From: Opitutaceae bacterium
GTDB taxonomy: Bacteria > Verrucomicrobiota > Verrucomicrobiia > Opitutales > Opitutaceae
Length of the DNA stretch: 64,000 nt
Direction: 5' to 3'
Assembly (NCBI GenBank): GCA_019455245.1
Contig: JACFMR010000007.1
Location: 1-64,000, forward strand
Position 1 is the first letter of the stretch. Each line of letters opens with the position of its first letter. The notes below the pieces were generated by a model, which was not told the origin of the DNA, made no database searches, and saw only the letters and a program-made list of their open reading frames with translations. Shown here piece by piece: positions 17,846-26,690 of this stretch. Made by a program: the position numbers and the translations under genes.

Positions 17846-17923
17846 TGTAGGGCGGGGTCGCCTGACCCCGCCAGTGCGAAGACAGCGGAAACGGAAGGCG
17901 GGATCAGGCGATCTCGCCCTACA
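17846..17923. repeat. REPIN, left copy beside RAYT 1
   Basis: 78 bp, two inverted REP units with GTAG heads: TGTAGGGCGGGGTCGCCTG on the left, and a right unit ending in TCTCGCCCTACA. It differs from the copy at 18407 by a single base (T for C in the right arm), including an identical 26-bp spacer. It lies 6 bp from the end of the RAYT gene. Confidence 0.93.
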
Positions 17924-17929
17924 ACAAAA

Positions 17930-18397
17930 TCAGAAAGTCAGCGGGGTGATTTCTCCGGCATGGGGCCAGGCGGCCGCGGCGTCGACCAGGCCCGCGCGCA
18001 CGGGATTGGCCTGCACGTAAGCCCATTTCTCCGCATAGCTGAGCTCCGAGCGCAGCAGGTGGTCGAAGAACTCGGGCTGCCAGAGGGGCGGGGTGATGGC
18101 GATGGATTGGCAGATTTGCCGTCCGGTCCATTTCTTCCAGTCGCGCATGAATTCGGTGAGTGATTTGGAACCATGGCGCGCGCGGGCAAAGAAATGCACA
18201 TGATCGGGCATGATGACGAAGCGGCCGATCGCCCAGCCGTGCAACCGGTCCGCGGCCTGCCATGACTCAAACAAAATTTTTGCCGGGGCAGTATCGGTCA
18301 GAAGTGGTTTCCGGTCGATGGTGCAGGTGGTGAGGAAATACACGGGATCCTTCACCCACACCTGGTCCAGCCTGCGCAAATGTGCCCGCTGTGGCAT
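17930..18397 (-). mobile_element. REP-associated tyrosine transposase (RAYT) 1
   Basis: 155-residue Y1-type transposase of the IS200/IS605-related RAYT family. The HUH metal-binding motif is seen in MPDHVHFF, and the catalytic Tyr is probably in SYAEKWAYVQANP, with the family ending NPVRAGLV. The N-terminus (YFLTTCTIDRKPLL) is also typical. RAYTs are thought to recognise and mobilise REP elements as single-stranded DNA. This gene lies between two almost identical 78-bp REPINs (17846 and 18407), which identifies the GTAGGGCGGG family as its probable substrate. No frameshift is seen, so it could be active. Confidence 0.93.
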
Positions 18398-18406
18398 GGC
18401 TAATTT

Positions 18407-18484
18407 TGTAGGGCGGGGTCGCCTGACCCCGCCAGTGCGAAGACAGCGGAAACGGAAGGCGGGATCAGGCGATCCCGCCCTACA
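18407..18484. repeat. REPIN, right copy beside RAYT 1
   Basis: 78 bp, in direct orientation to the copy at 17846, with one mismatch between them. It begins 9 bp upstream of the RAYT start codon and ends 8 bp from the stop of the MuiA-like gene, so the RAYT promoter must lie within or across the element. Confidence 0.93.
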
Positions 18485-18492
18485 TCATGCGC

Positions 18493-20148
18493 TTATTCCA
18501 GACCGGTGACTTCGACGTCCTTCGGGTAATCGACCGTGAACTTCACCGTGAGCTCGCGCTTTTCGCCGGGCTGCAGGTTCAGCGTCCATTGCAATTTGCC
18601 TTCGGCATCGGGCTTCGCCTCCTTCTCCGGCGGCGCCTGCACCTTCACCACGATCTTTTCGTTGCGCGACACGGGCACCTGATCGCTGACGATCACGCGG
18701 ACGGCCATGCGCTTCTTGTTCTCGATGGTGATGCGGTATTCGTAGCTGATGCGGTTGTCCTTGCTGAACATGCCGGTCTGCTCGGCGAAGCGCTTGATGC
18801 GTTCGTATTTCACGCCGATGCCCTCGTCGGCGCCGAGCGCGAGGTCGAATTTTTCGCCTGGCATGGTGGTGCCGAGCCGGCTGGTGGCGACGAAGGAGCT
18901 GTCGAGAAACACATTCATGGCGCCGGCGAGCAACGGGTAGTCGGAGGTGTTGATAACCTTGGCGTTGAGGAAGGCGGTCTCGCGCAGCTTGGGAGTGGTG
19001 GCGTAGGTGGAGTCGGCCTCGAGCAGCACCTCGGTGATCGGCACCTTCTGGGCGGAATTGTCGCTGGCGATGCTGGCGGGCACGGCGATCTTGAAGGTCG
19101 CGCTGGTCGTGCCCGACTCGACCGTGGCCTGGGCCATGGCCGCGGCCTGCCGCAATTCCAAACCGGCACGTTCGCGGGCGTTGGACTCTTGTTTCGCGTA
19201 GGCCATATCACGGGCGGCGGGGGCATCGGTCTCTGACATCACCATAAACGGTGATAGCTGCACCCTCTCTTCAATATCCAGATGCCACGGGTTCAATTCC
19301 GGGGCGGCGCCGCCGAGCGATGGGCGGGCGGTGGAGAGGGTGAGGGCGACATCGGTCCAGTCCTCGCCGGTGTTTTGGCGCACGTTGCCAAAGTAGGCAA
19401 GTTGCACGGCGCGTTCGCCGCTGACCACGCGGGCGTTGTAGCCGGGGGTCCAGCCGGCGCCGCCGACGGTGTAGCTGAGCGCGAGATCGAGCGTGCCGGC
19501 GGTTTCGGCCTGCACGCGCACGGTCACGGCTTTCACGCTGCGGCGACCGGGGGAGCGGAGGTCGTTCAATTGGTTTTGCAGCGCGGCAATCTCGTCCTGC
19601 AGGAGGGCGCGCTTGATTTCGAGTTCGCGCAGGGCGGCGGCGATTTCCGCCAGTTGCGTCTGTCCGTAGTCCAACACGCCCTTGACGTCCTCGAGCTTCG
19701 GCCGCTCGGATTTTTCGCCGGCGCCGGGGGAGACTGCGCTGGTTTGCAGGCGGTTGATCAGGTCGCTGCGGCCGCGGAGGAGTTCCTGGCGGTCGGCCAG
19801 GGCGCGGTCGTCCTGTTGCAGGGCCTTGATCTGGTTTTCGAGGTCGTGGCGGCGCGGATCAGGGGTGACGGCGAGGTAGGTTTGGCGCGAGGTGACGTCG
19901 AGGATGGTGGCCGCGGCGGTGCCGGAGCCGCTGACCTGCAGCGATTGATCCTGCAAGCCGGACGGAAGCTCGGGGAAGACGAGTTCGGTGATGCCGGGCG
20001 CGAGTTCCGCGGTGGCCGAACGGGTGACGACGGCGCGGTCGGTGTAAACGGTGACGGCGGTGATCCGGGAGGCGAGATCGGCCGCGACCAAGGCGACCGG
20101 AGCGAACAGCAAAGCAACGAGGAGGGAGGACAGACGGAGTCGGTTCAT
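18493..20148 (-). CDS. MuiA-like protein (DUF4139/DUF4140)
   Basis: 551 residues with a signal peptide (MNRLRLSSLLVALLFAPVAL). An N-terminal DUF4140 domain begins ITAVTVYTDRAVVTRSA, a coiled-coil stretch covers roughly residues 95-190 (LENQIKALQQDDRALADRQ), and the C-terminal DUF4139 domain contains LALSYTVGGAGWTPGYNAR and ends in the KFTVDYPKDVEVTGLE strand. It resembles proteins annotated as mucoidy inhibitor A. The biochemical role of this family is unclear; a periplasmic or cell-surface location is likely. It seems to be a single-gene transcript. Confidence 0.9.
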   Translation of the reverse strand: MNRLRLSSLLVALLFAPVALVAADLASRITAVTVYTDRAVVTRSATAELAPGITELVFPELPSGLQDQSLQVSGSGTAAATILDVTSRQTYLAVTPDPRRHDLENQIKALQQDDRALADRQELLRGRSDLINRLQTSAVSPGAGEKSERPKLEDVKGVLDYGQTQLAEIAAALRELEIKRALLQDEIAALQNQLNDLRSPGRRSVKAVTVRVQAETAGTLDLALSYTVGGAGWTPGYNARVVSGERAVQLAYFGNVRQNTGEDWTDVALTLSTARPSLGGAAPELNPWHLDIEERVQLSPFMVMSETDAPAARDMAYAKQESNARERAGLELRQAAAMAQATVESGTTSATFKIAVPASIASDNSAQKVPITEVLLEADSTYATTPKLRETAFLNAKVINTSDYPLLAGAMNVFLDSSFVATSRLGTTMPGEKFDLALGADEGIGVKYERIKRFAEQTGMFSKDNRISYEYRITIENKKRMAVRVIVSDQVPVSRNEKIVVKVQAPPEKEAKPDAEGKLQWTLNLQPGEKRELTVKFTVDYPKDVEVTGLE

Positions 20149-20273
20149 GGCGAATTGGGCTGAGGGGAACTACGGGCGAAGCAGGAGCTTGTTGGAAACA
20201 ATTGGCAAAAACTTTTATCGCGACACGGCGCGACCGGACCCGGTTCCCGGCGGTTATGCACCGCGCCGTTTTT

Positions 20274-21788
20274 TTACCAGCCGTCGCTGCGGAAGGGCGC
20301 GGCAGGCAGGCCGGCGCCGTTGAACAGGTTGGCCACGGGGGCGTTTGACCACGCGTAACGCACGGCGACCGGCGCCGCCACCTGCGGGGAGGAGACGAGC
20401 AGGGTGTTGCGTTCGATGACGGCGGTGGCCGGGTGAAACTGGCGGTCTTCGCCGGCGAGTTCGAGGGCTTGTGGCGGCAGGCGCTCGGCGGTGAGACCGG
20501 TGTCGACGTGGTCAAACGTCACGCGCATGGCGCGGCCTTCGCGCGTGGCCGCGACAAATTGCGGGCCGCTCCAGTCGCCGGGCAGATCGTAAAGCTTGAC
20601 GGTGGCGAGCCGCGCCAGCCGGCGGCCGACAATGGGCTTGTTCTGCGGATGGATGTCCTGCGGATCGCCGCAATCGATGGTCACGGCCATCGCGGTGTCG
20701 GGCAGCTCGAGCGCGCGCGCTTGCGCCTCGCGCAGCCAGGGCCAGGCCTGGCCGGAGACGTCGTACGGATCGTTGTAGTTTGGCAGTTGCACGAACAGAA
20801 AAGGCAACCGGTCCTGACCCCATTGCGCGCGCCAGGCGCGGATCAGGTCCCTGAACAGGTCCGGGTATTCCGCATGCCGTGCGACGTTGGACTCGCCCTG
20901 ATACCAGATGACGCCGCGCAGCGCATACGGCTGCAGCGGGGCGATCATGCCGTTGAAGGATTCGCTCAGGGCCTGTTGGGTGCCGGAAGCAAATGGCAGC
21001 AGCGGTCGGGGCAACGGAATTTTTTCACCCTTGGATTGTGCGGCTTTGGCGCGCTGTTCCCACGCGGCGTAGTCGGCTTGGATCGCGGGCAGATTGGCGA
21101 CGAGATGTTGCCAGCGCGTTTCGATGGCGGGCCACGCCGGATTGGCGCGCAGCGTCCGGGCGTCGGTCCATGCCTCGATCGTGGTGCTGCCCCACGAGGC
21201 GTTGATGATGCCGACCGGCACGCCGAGTTTGCGGTGCAACTCGGCGCTGAAAAACCAGGCGACCGCGCTGAATTCCCCGGCGCTCACGGGCGAGGCCGGC
21301 AGCCACCCCGAGGTCGTCACGGTGTCGGCCGGCGCGGCGGCGGGGGTGGGTTCGACGTTGAGGTGGCGGATGTAGTCGTTGCGGATGGTACCGGCGACGG
21401 TGCCGGCGTCGGGCAGGCTGCTGATCCGGCGCGCCATGTTGGACTGGCCGGAGGCGAGCCAGACCTCGCCCACGAGCACATCGCGCACGGTGACCGTGGT
21501 GTTGCCGGCAATGACGAGATCGGCGGGCTCAAGCGAGGCGGACAGCGGTTCGAGGCAGACGATCCAGCGGCCGTCGCGATCGGTGGTGGTGCCGACCTGC
21601 TGATCACGAAACGTCACCAGAATGCGTTCGCCGGGCTCGGCGCGCCCCCAGACGGGCAGCGGCAGATTGCGCTGGAGGATGGCGTGATCGCGAAACGGCG
21701 GGGCGGGGCTGATTTCAGCCATGAGGGGACAGGCGGTTATGAGCAGCCCGAGCAACCGGCCGATGAACTGGAACCGCGGGGTTTGCAT
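20274..21788 (-). CDS. Sialate O-acetylesterase-like SGNH esterase
   Basis: 504 residues with a signal peptide (GRLLGLLITACPLMAE). It removes acetyl groups from sialic acids or, as in many environmental homologues, from plant or algal polysaccharides. The SGNH blocks are visible: WLASGQSNMARR with the nucleophilic Ser near residue 113, and GVIWYQGESNVA. The catalytic His is probably in DIHPQNKPIVGRRLA. The N-terminal region (FRDHAILQRNLPLPVWG) is the usual beta domain. A periplasmic location fits a role in stripping acetyl decorations before the intracellular glycosidases act. Confidence 0.9.
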   Translation of the reverse strand: MQTPRFQFIGRLLGLLITACPLMAEISPAPPFRDHAILQRNLPLPVWGRAEPGERILVTFRDQQVGTTTDRDGRWIVCLEPLSASLEPADLVIAGNTTVTVRDVLVGEVWLASGQSNMARRISSLPDAGTVAGTIRNDYIRHLNVEPTPAAAPADTVTTSGWLPASPVSAGEFSAVAWFFSAELHRKLGVPVGIINASWGSTTIEAWTDARTLRANPAWPAIETRWQHLVANLPAIQADYAAWEQRAKAAQSKGEKIPLPRPLLPFASGTQQALSESFNGMIAPLQPYALRGVIWYQGESNVARHAEYPDLFRDLIRAWRAQWGQDRLPFLFVQLPNYNDPYDVSGQAWPWLREAQARALELPDTAMAVTIDCGDPQDIHPQNKPIVGRRLARLATVKLYDLPGDWSGPQFVAATREGRAMRVTFDHVDTGLTAERLPPQALELAGEDRQFHPATAVIERNTLLVSSPQVAAPVAVRYAWSNAPVANLFNGAGLPAAPFRSDGW

Positions 21789-21851
21789 GTGGAGGCAGAC
21801 AGGTTGTCAGCCGGACGGTGCCGGGCAACGTGTTTCCCTGCCACCGGTGGC

Positions 21852-22271
21852 TCACGGTTTCATTTCCTTGTGCGTGGAGAACCACCAGACAAGACCGAAG
21901 GGATCCTTCAATCCGCCGCTGCGGCCGTAAACCTGCTCGGCGAGCGGCATGACAACGGTGGCGCCGGCATCGAGTGCGCGTTGGAAGCGGGCGTCAACGT
22001 CATCCACGTAGAGGAAAAGCTGCACGGGCGAGTCGCCGAGGGTTTCCGCACCTTTCATCCACGGATAGGTCGGATTTTCGCCGGTCATCATGAACGTCGA
22101 GTCACCGATGCGAAACTCGGCGTGCACCACGCGGCCGTCTCTGTCGGCAAAACGCGTGATGGGCTCGGCCCCGAAGGCTTGCTCGTAAAACGCCAGCGCC
22201 GCGCCGGCGTCTTTGAAAATCAGGTAAGGGGAGGCGGTGGGGAAACCGGGACGGATTTGGGGTGCAGGCAT
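21852..22271 (-). CDS. VOC family (glyoxalase/PhnB-like) protein
   Basis: 139 residues. Vicinal-oxygen-chelate fold with paired beta-alpha-beta-beta-beta modules: YLIFKDAGAALAFYEQAFG at the start, FMMTGENP in the middle, and the closing DPFGLVWWFSTHKE, which is typical of PhnB-like proteins. No reaction can be assigned; relatives are often stand-alone proteins of unknown role. The start is the ATG at 22271, preceded closely by the stop of the TfoX-like gene (22289), suggesting one transcript. Confidence 0.88.
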   Translation of the reverse strand: MPAPQIRPGFPTASPYLIFKDAGAALAFYEQAFGAEPITRFADRDGRVVHAEFRIGDSTFMMTGENPTYPWMKGAETLGDSPVQLFLYVDDVDARFQRALDAGATVVMPLAEQVYGRSGGLKDPFGLVWWFSTHKEMKP

Positions 22272-22288
22272 GGCGGGATGGGTTGGAT

Positions 22289-22687
22289 TTACGGGTTGAA
22301 GTCGCGGCGCGGCCGCCGGCGTTTGGCCGCGGGCGGCACGATGCCGATGCGCGGATCGCGGGCGCGGATGAGGGTGACGAGCCGCGCGGCGTCGGCCTCG
22401 AAACGGTCGGCGGCCTCGGGCAGATAAAGCCATTTGGGCAGCACCGGATGCGGGGCCAACGCCGGGAAGTCGCGTTGCAACGCGGCGTGTTGATCGCGCT
22501 CCATCGGCACGAGCACCCCGCGCCACGGTTCGGCCTTGGCCGTGAGGTAGAGCACGAGACGGCCGTGCACATAAACCGCCCTGCCTCCGAACATCGGCCG
22601 CACCAGCAGCGTGGGCTCACGCTCCAGCGGTTCAACCAGCCAGAGGTGACGGTGCACGGGTTTAATCTTCCGGTCCGGGCGCGGCAT
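22289..22687 (-). CDS. TfoX N-terminal-like small protein
   Basis: 132 residues, soluble. The segment VRPMFGGRAVYVHGRLVLYL resembles the N-terminal domain of TfoX/YjbR-like proteins, which occurs alone in many bacteria. The C-terminus is strongly basic (PPAAKRRRPRRDFNP) and may bind nucleic acid. It lies 17 bp upstream of the VOC gene and 23 bp downstream of the RelE-like toxin gene. No function can be given. Confidence 0.65.
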   Translation of the reverse strand: MPRPDRKIKPVHRHLWLVEPLEREPTLLVRPMFGGRAVYVHGRLVLYLTAKAEPWRGVLVPMERDQHAALQRDFPALAPHPVLPKWLYLPEAADRFEADAARLVTLIRARDPRIGIVPPAAKRRRPRRDFNP

Positions 22688-22710
22688 GGGGCGGGTTCAA
22701 ATTGGCAGAT

Positions 22711-23007
22711 TCACCGGCCCAAAATTCGCGCCATTTCCGACTCGAAGATTTCGTAGACCAATCTGCGTTCCTCGGCAAAAACGCAATCGATGATGCGTCC
22801 CGGTTGATAACGAAAGATGACCCGAAAGCGTGAAACCCGCAGGCGGTGGTAACCGGACAGCTCCTCGTGCAGCGCCTTGATGTCGCCGCTTTCGTGGGCG
22901 AGACTCAAAACGGCCTTTTTGAAAGCGCGACGATGCTCCAGGCCCAGTGTGCCCGCGAAATCCATGACCTGCTGGCGCACCTTTACCTTGTAGGTGGTTT
23001 TGGCCAT
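22711..23007 (-). CDS. RelE/ParE family toxin
   Basis: 98 residues. The RelE-type fold is suggested by the order KVKVRQQVMDF, a long helix with EHRRAFKKAVLSLA, then HRLRVSRFRVIFRYQP and RRLVYEIF. The Arg-rich strands would be the RNA-contact face in RelE toxins, which cleave ribosome-bound mRNA; ParE-like action on gyrase is the alternative. The gene starts 59 bp after the stop of a Phd/YefM-type antitoxin gene on the same strand, the usual antitoxin-first order. Confidence 0.85.
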   Translation of the reverse strand: MAKTTYKVKVRQQVMDFAGTLGLEHRRAFKKAVLSLAHESGDIKALHEELSGYHRLRVSRFRVIFRYQPGRIIDCVFAEERRLVYEIFESEMARILGR

Positions 23008-23066
23008 GGATCTTGTTCGTTGCCGCGGTGGCTTGGGTGCGCCGATTGCAGGGGGAACGCGGCGAT

Positions 23067-23315
23067 TCAGTCCGGCAGCCCGGCGGCATCATACACTTTG
23101 CCCGTGCCGCTCTCGGCGTCACGGATGGCCTGCATGGCGGCCGGATTGGCCAGCAGCTCCATGGTCTCGGCGATGGCATTCAGCCGCTCCGCGCCGATGA
23201 CATAGGCGACGGGACGGTCGTGCCGGGTGATGGTGGCGAGATGCCCGCGTTCGGCGGTGCGCACCACCCCGGCCAGACCGCGCTGGGCCTCCTTGACCGT
23301 GTATGTCTTTTTCAT
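23067..23315 (-). CDS. Phd/YefM family antitoxin
   Basis: 82 residues. The N-terminal half (MKKTYTVKEAQRGLAGVVR, then LATITRHDRPVAYVIGAERL) is the Phd/YefM DNA-binding fold; the C-terminal half is helical and would cap the toxin. As in other pairs, it probably represses its own operon. The ATG at 23315 is preferred; one at 23327 would add MPFF. It ends 59 bp before the toxin, a longer gap than usual. Confidence 0.88.
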   Translation of the reverse strand: MKKTYTVKEAQRGLAGVVRTAERGHLATITRHDRPVAYVIGAERLNAIAETMELLANPAAMQAIRDAESGTGKVYDAAGLPD

Positions 23316-23346
23316 AAAAAAAGGCATACCTGACCGGATGAATGAG

Positions 23347-24867
23347 TCAAGGGTCGGATCGCCCGCCGGCAGGCGCCTGCAATTCATCCGGCGTAGCGGC
23401 GGGTTGGAGAAATGCGTGCAGCTCGGCGGCGAGTTTCGGGCCGAAGCCCTCGACCGCGGCGATGGCGGCGACGGGCGCGGCGCGCAGGCGGTCGATCGAA
23501 CCGAAATGGGCCAGCAGCAGCGCGCGCCGTTTCGGGCCGAGGCCGGGAAAGTCGTCGAGGATGCTCTCGCGCAGCCGGCGCGAGCGCAGGTCGGCGTTGT
23601 AGGTGTTGGCGAAACGGTGGGCCTCGTCGCGCAGGCGCTGCAGCAGATTGAGGCCCGGATGGCTGACGGGCAGGTTGAGGGGAGCGCGTTCGTCGGGGAA
23701 GATGATGGTCTCGTGTTTCTTGGCCAGGCCGATGAGCGCGGGCGGTTCGACGCCGATGGCGATGAAGGCCTTCAGCGCGGCGCCGATCTGACCGCGGCCG
23801 CCGTCGATCACCACGAGATCGGGCATGGGTTTGCCTTCCTCGGCGAGACGGTGGTAGCGCCGGCCCACGACCTCCTCCATGGCGCGGAAATCGTCGTTGC
23901 CGATGAAGCTCTTGATGCGAAAGCGCCGGTAGTGATCCTTGTCGGGCCGGCCGTCGGTGAAATGCACCATGGAGGCGACGACAAAGGTGCCCGAGATGTG
24001 CGAGATGTCGAAACACTCCATGTGCGCCGGCGGCACGGACAGGGCCAGCGTCTCCTGCAGGGCGAGCAAGGCCTCGGTGTCGGAGCGCAGCAGCGTGCGG
24101 TCGCGTTCGAAGCGCCGGGCGCGTTTGAGGGTGCCCTCCAGCGCCTGGATGACATCGCGCAGCTCCGCGGCTTTTTCAAAGAGCTGCTTCTCCGCGGCGG
24201 TTTGCATCTCCGCCCGCAGGGTTTCGAGCCACTCGCGCGACTTGCCGTCGAGAAACGCGCACGCGGCCTCGACGCGGGGGCGGTAGTCGGCGGCCGTGAC
24301 GAGATTCTCGTGGCCGTAGATTTCCTGCCGCACGTCGTCGTAGAGTTGCCAGCGGCCGTCGGGCAGTTTTTGCGGCGTGCCGTCGCCGAGCAGCACGCCG
24401 AACTGCCGGCGTATCTGCGCGAGGGTGCGGCGCAGCAGGCCGGAGTGGGCGAAGGGACCGAAGTAGCGCGAACGGGGATCCTTGCGGATGCGCGTGAGCA
24501 CGAAGCGCGGCAGCTCCTGCGCGAGGTCGACCCGCACGAGCAGGAAGCGCTTGTCGTCGGTGAAATCGGTGTTGTAGCGCGGCTTCCACTGCTTGATCAG
24601 GCGGCCCTCGAGCAGCAGGGCCTCGGGCTCGGACTTCACCTCGATGGTGTCGAAATCGTGGATGAGATCGAGCATCGCCCGGACCTTGGGCTGGCTGATG
24701 GTGTGCGCCCGGCCGCGCTGGAAGTAGGACGAGACGCGCTTTTTCAGGCTCTTGGCCTTGCCGACGTAGATGATGCGACCCAGCCGGTCCTTCATCAGGT
24801 AAACGCCCGGCCGTTCCGGCAGGGCCCGGACCTTCTCCTTGAGGTTTACTGCACGGTCGGCTGGCAT
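23347..24867 (-). CDS. uvrC: Excinuclease ABC subunit C
   Basis: 506 residues. UvrC makes both incisions in nucleotide excision repair with UvrA and UvrB. Domains in order: GIY-YIG nuclease (PGVYLMKDRLGRIIYVGKAK, residues 20-45), a UVR motif region near 200, the RNase H-like second nuclease (LVVIDGGRGQIGAALKAF), and a C-terminal helix-hairpin-helix region (FPGLGPKRRALLLAHFG, then VEGFGPKLAAELH). It is about 50-100 residues shorter than the E. coli or Thermotoga proteins, but all domains are seen. It is divergent from cinA with only 36 bp between the start codons. Confidence 0.95.
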   Translation of the reverse strand: MPADRAVNLKEKVRALPERPGVYLMKDRLGRIIYVGKAKSLKKRVSSYFQRGRAHTISQPKVRAMLDLIHDFDTIEVKSEPEALLLEGRLIKQWKPRYNTDFTDDKRFLLVRVDLAQELPRFVLTRIRKDPRSRYFGPFAHSGLLRRTLAQIRRQFGVLLGDGTPQKLPDGRWQLYDDVRQEIYGHENLVTAADYRPRVEAACAFLDGKSREWLETLRAEMQTAAEKQLFEKAAELRDVIQALEGTLKRARRFERDRTLLRSDTEALLALQETLALSVPPAHMECFDISHISGTFVVASMVHFTDGRPDKDHYRRFRIKSFIGNDDFRAMEEVVGRRYHRLAEEGKPMPDLVVIDGGRGQIGAALKAFIAIGVEPPALIGLAKKHETIIFPDERAPLNLPVSHPGLNLLQRLRDEAHRFANTYNADLRSRRLRESILDDFPGLGPKRRALLLAHFGSIDRLRAAPVAAIAAVEGFGPKLAAELHAFLQPAATPDELQAPAGGRSDP

Positions 24868-24903
24868 TTTGCCAAAATCGACCTAATTTGATTCCTCGCA
24901 AGT

Positions 24904-26232
24904 ATGGTTTCATCCGAGCCTTCCACCCAGCCAACCGTCCCGACGCCCAAACGCTTTGAACTGCTGACCTTGGGCGACGAATTGCTGCTCGGATTGACCG
25001 CCAACGGCCATCTGACCTTCATCGGCGCCCAGCTGGGCCGGCGCGGGGTGCTGCTCGCGCGCAATGTCACGGTGACGGACGAGGCCGACGTGATCGCGCG
25101 CCAGTTTCGCGAAAGCTGGGCGCAGGCCGACGTGATCATCACGACCGGCGGCCTGGGACCGACCTGCGACGACCGCACGCGCGAGGTCATCGCGCAGGTG
25201 CTGGGGCAGCAGCTGATTTTTGACCCGACGATCGAGGCGGCGATCGCGGACCGTTTCAACCGGCTCGGCCGGAAGATGACGCCCAACAATCTCAAACAGG
25301 CCTACCGGTTTGAACACGGCGAGGTGCTGGCCAACGCCAACGGCACCGCGCCGGGACTCTGGGTGGAGCAGGACGGCAAGGTGCTCTGCATGCTGCCCGG
25401 CCCGCCCAACGAACTGCAGCCGATGTTCACCGAGCAGGTGATTCCCCGGCTCGCGGAACGCGGCCTGTTGCTCGCGCGCGAGGCCTACATGCAGCTGCGC
25501 ACGGCCGGCATCGGCGAATCGGCGCTGGAGACGCGGTTGCAGCCGGTCTTTGCGCGCCACGGCGACGCACTCAACGTGGCGTTTTGCGCGCATCAGGGGC
25601 AGGTGGACTGCCGCATCAGCTCGCCGGGCGGCAAGCTCACGCTGACCGAACTCGACGCCGTCGCGGCCGAATGCGAACGGCTGCTCGGCGAGGACTTCAT
25701 GTGCTACGGCTACGATTCGCTGGCCAAGGTCTGCGCCGATCTGCTGCGGGCGGAGGAGAAAACCCTGGCCGTGGCCGAGACCGCGACCGGCGGTCTCCTG
25801 GCCAACGCGTTCACCGACATCTGCGGGGCGTCGAAATTTTTTGCCGGCGGCGTGGTGTGTTATTCCAACGAGGCGAAGATGACGCTGCTCGACTGCCCGG
25901 AATGCCTGATCTCGCAGCACGGTGCGGTCAGCGCCGAGTGTGCGGTGGCGATGGCAACCGGGGTGTCCGAAACCCTCGGGGCGGACTATGCAATCGCCAT
26001 CACCGGTTTTGCCGGGCCGTGCGGCGGCTCGAAGGAAAATCCGGTCGGCACGATCTATGTCGCGCTGCACGCCCCGCACGGTGTGTGGTCGAAGAAGCTC
26101 AGCTACCCCGGTCCGCGCCGCACGGTGAAGGAACGGGCGGTGAACGCCGCGCTCGACTGGCTGCGTCGCGAGCTGTTGCGCGCGCGGTCGGGCCGCTCCC
26201 TGCCTGGCGACCGGGTGTCCGCGATGCTGTAG
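24904..26232 (+). CDS. cinA: CinA family protein (competence/damage-inducible)
   Basis: 442 residues, two domains. The N-terminal molybdopterin-binding-like domain, which in homologues hydrolyses ADP-ribose or related pyrophosphates, contains ITTGGLGPTCDDRTREV and LCMLPGPPNELQPMF. The C-terminal PncC domain, a nicotinamide-mononucleotide deamidase in studied proteins, contains VAETATGGLLANAFTD and YAIAITGFAGPCGG. It thus probably acts in NAD-precursor salvage. Divergent from uvrC across 36 bp. Confidence 0.94.
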   Translation: MVSSEPSTQPTVPTPKRFELLTLGDELLLGLTANGHLTFIGAQLGRRGVLLARNVTVTDEADVIARQFRESWAQADVIITTGGLGPTCDDRTREVIAQVLGQQLIFDPTIEAAIADRFNRLGRKMTPNNLKQAYRFEHGEVLANANGTAPGLWVEQDGKVLCMLPGPPNELQPMFTEQVIPRLAERGLLLAREAYMQLRTAGIGESALETRLQPVFARHGDALNVAFCAHQGQVDCRISSPGGKLTLTELDAVAAECERLLGEDFMCYGYDSLAKVCADLLRAEEKTLAVAETATGGLLANAFTDICGASKFFAGGVVCYSNEAKMTLLDCPECLISQHGAVSAECAVAMATGVSETLGADYAIAITGFAGPCGGSKENPVGTIYVALHAPHGVWSKKLSYPGPRRTVKERAVNAALDWLRRELLRARSGRSLPGDRVSAML

Positions 26233-26274
26233 CCGGCCTTGCGCCGGGCGGATCCGCGGTCTAGCAGTACCGCC

Positions 26275-26682
26275 ATGAACCTACCCCGTTGCCTCCTGCT
26301 GTTGTGTTGCGTTGCGCTTTGCCCGCTGGTCCCGGCCCATGCCGCCGATCCCGCCCCGGCACCGGCCAATCCCGTTTTCGGACCCTACGAGGCCATCGTC
26401 TATGACGCCACGGTGCTGCAGGGCGTGCGCGTGGATCCGAACCGGGATATTTTCCTGATGTTTCAGCCGGAGACGCGCGACGCCCAGGTGCGCATCCGCA
26501 TCTCGATGGCCAAGGGCGCGCAGTACCGCAAGTGGTTCACCGGTGACGAGGAGCTCGTGGCGCAGGAAAACGCCTTTCGCGCGCCCAACACGTGGACCGA
26601 CCGCGTGCAGACCACGGCCAACTACATCGAGTATCGCGACGGCGAGCATCTCTTCCTACACCTGAAAAAGATCGAGGACTGA
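26275..26682 (+). CDS. Secreted hypothetical protein
   Basis: 135 residues, not recognised. A signal peptide is clear (MNLPRCLLLLCCVALCPLVP, cleavage after AHA). The mature part is a small, beta-rich domain with VDPNRDIFLMFQPE and KWFTGDEELVAQE. Its stop is 8 bp before the GTG start of the Bax-like gene, so the two are likely co-transcribed and may act together in the cell envelope. Confidence 0.7.
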   Translation: MNLPRCLLLLCCVALCPLVPAHAADPAPAPANPVFGPYEAIVYDATVLQGVRVDPNRDIFLMFQPETRDAQVRIRISMAKGAQYRKWFTGDEELVAQENAFRAPNTWTDRVQTTANYIEYRDGEHLFLHLKKIED

Positions 26683-26690
26683 CCCCGCCG

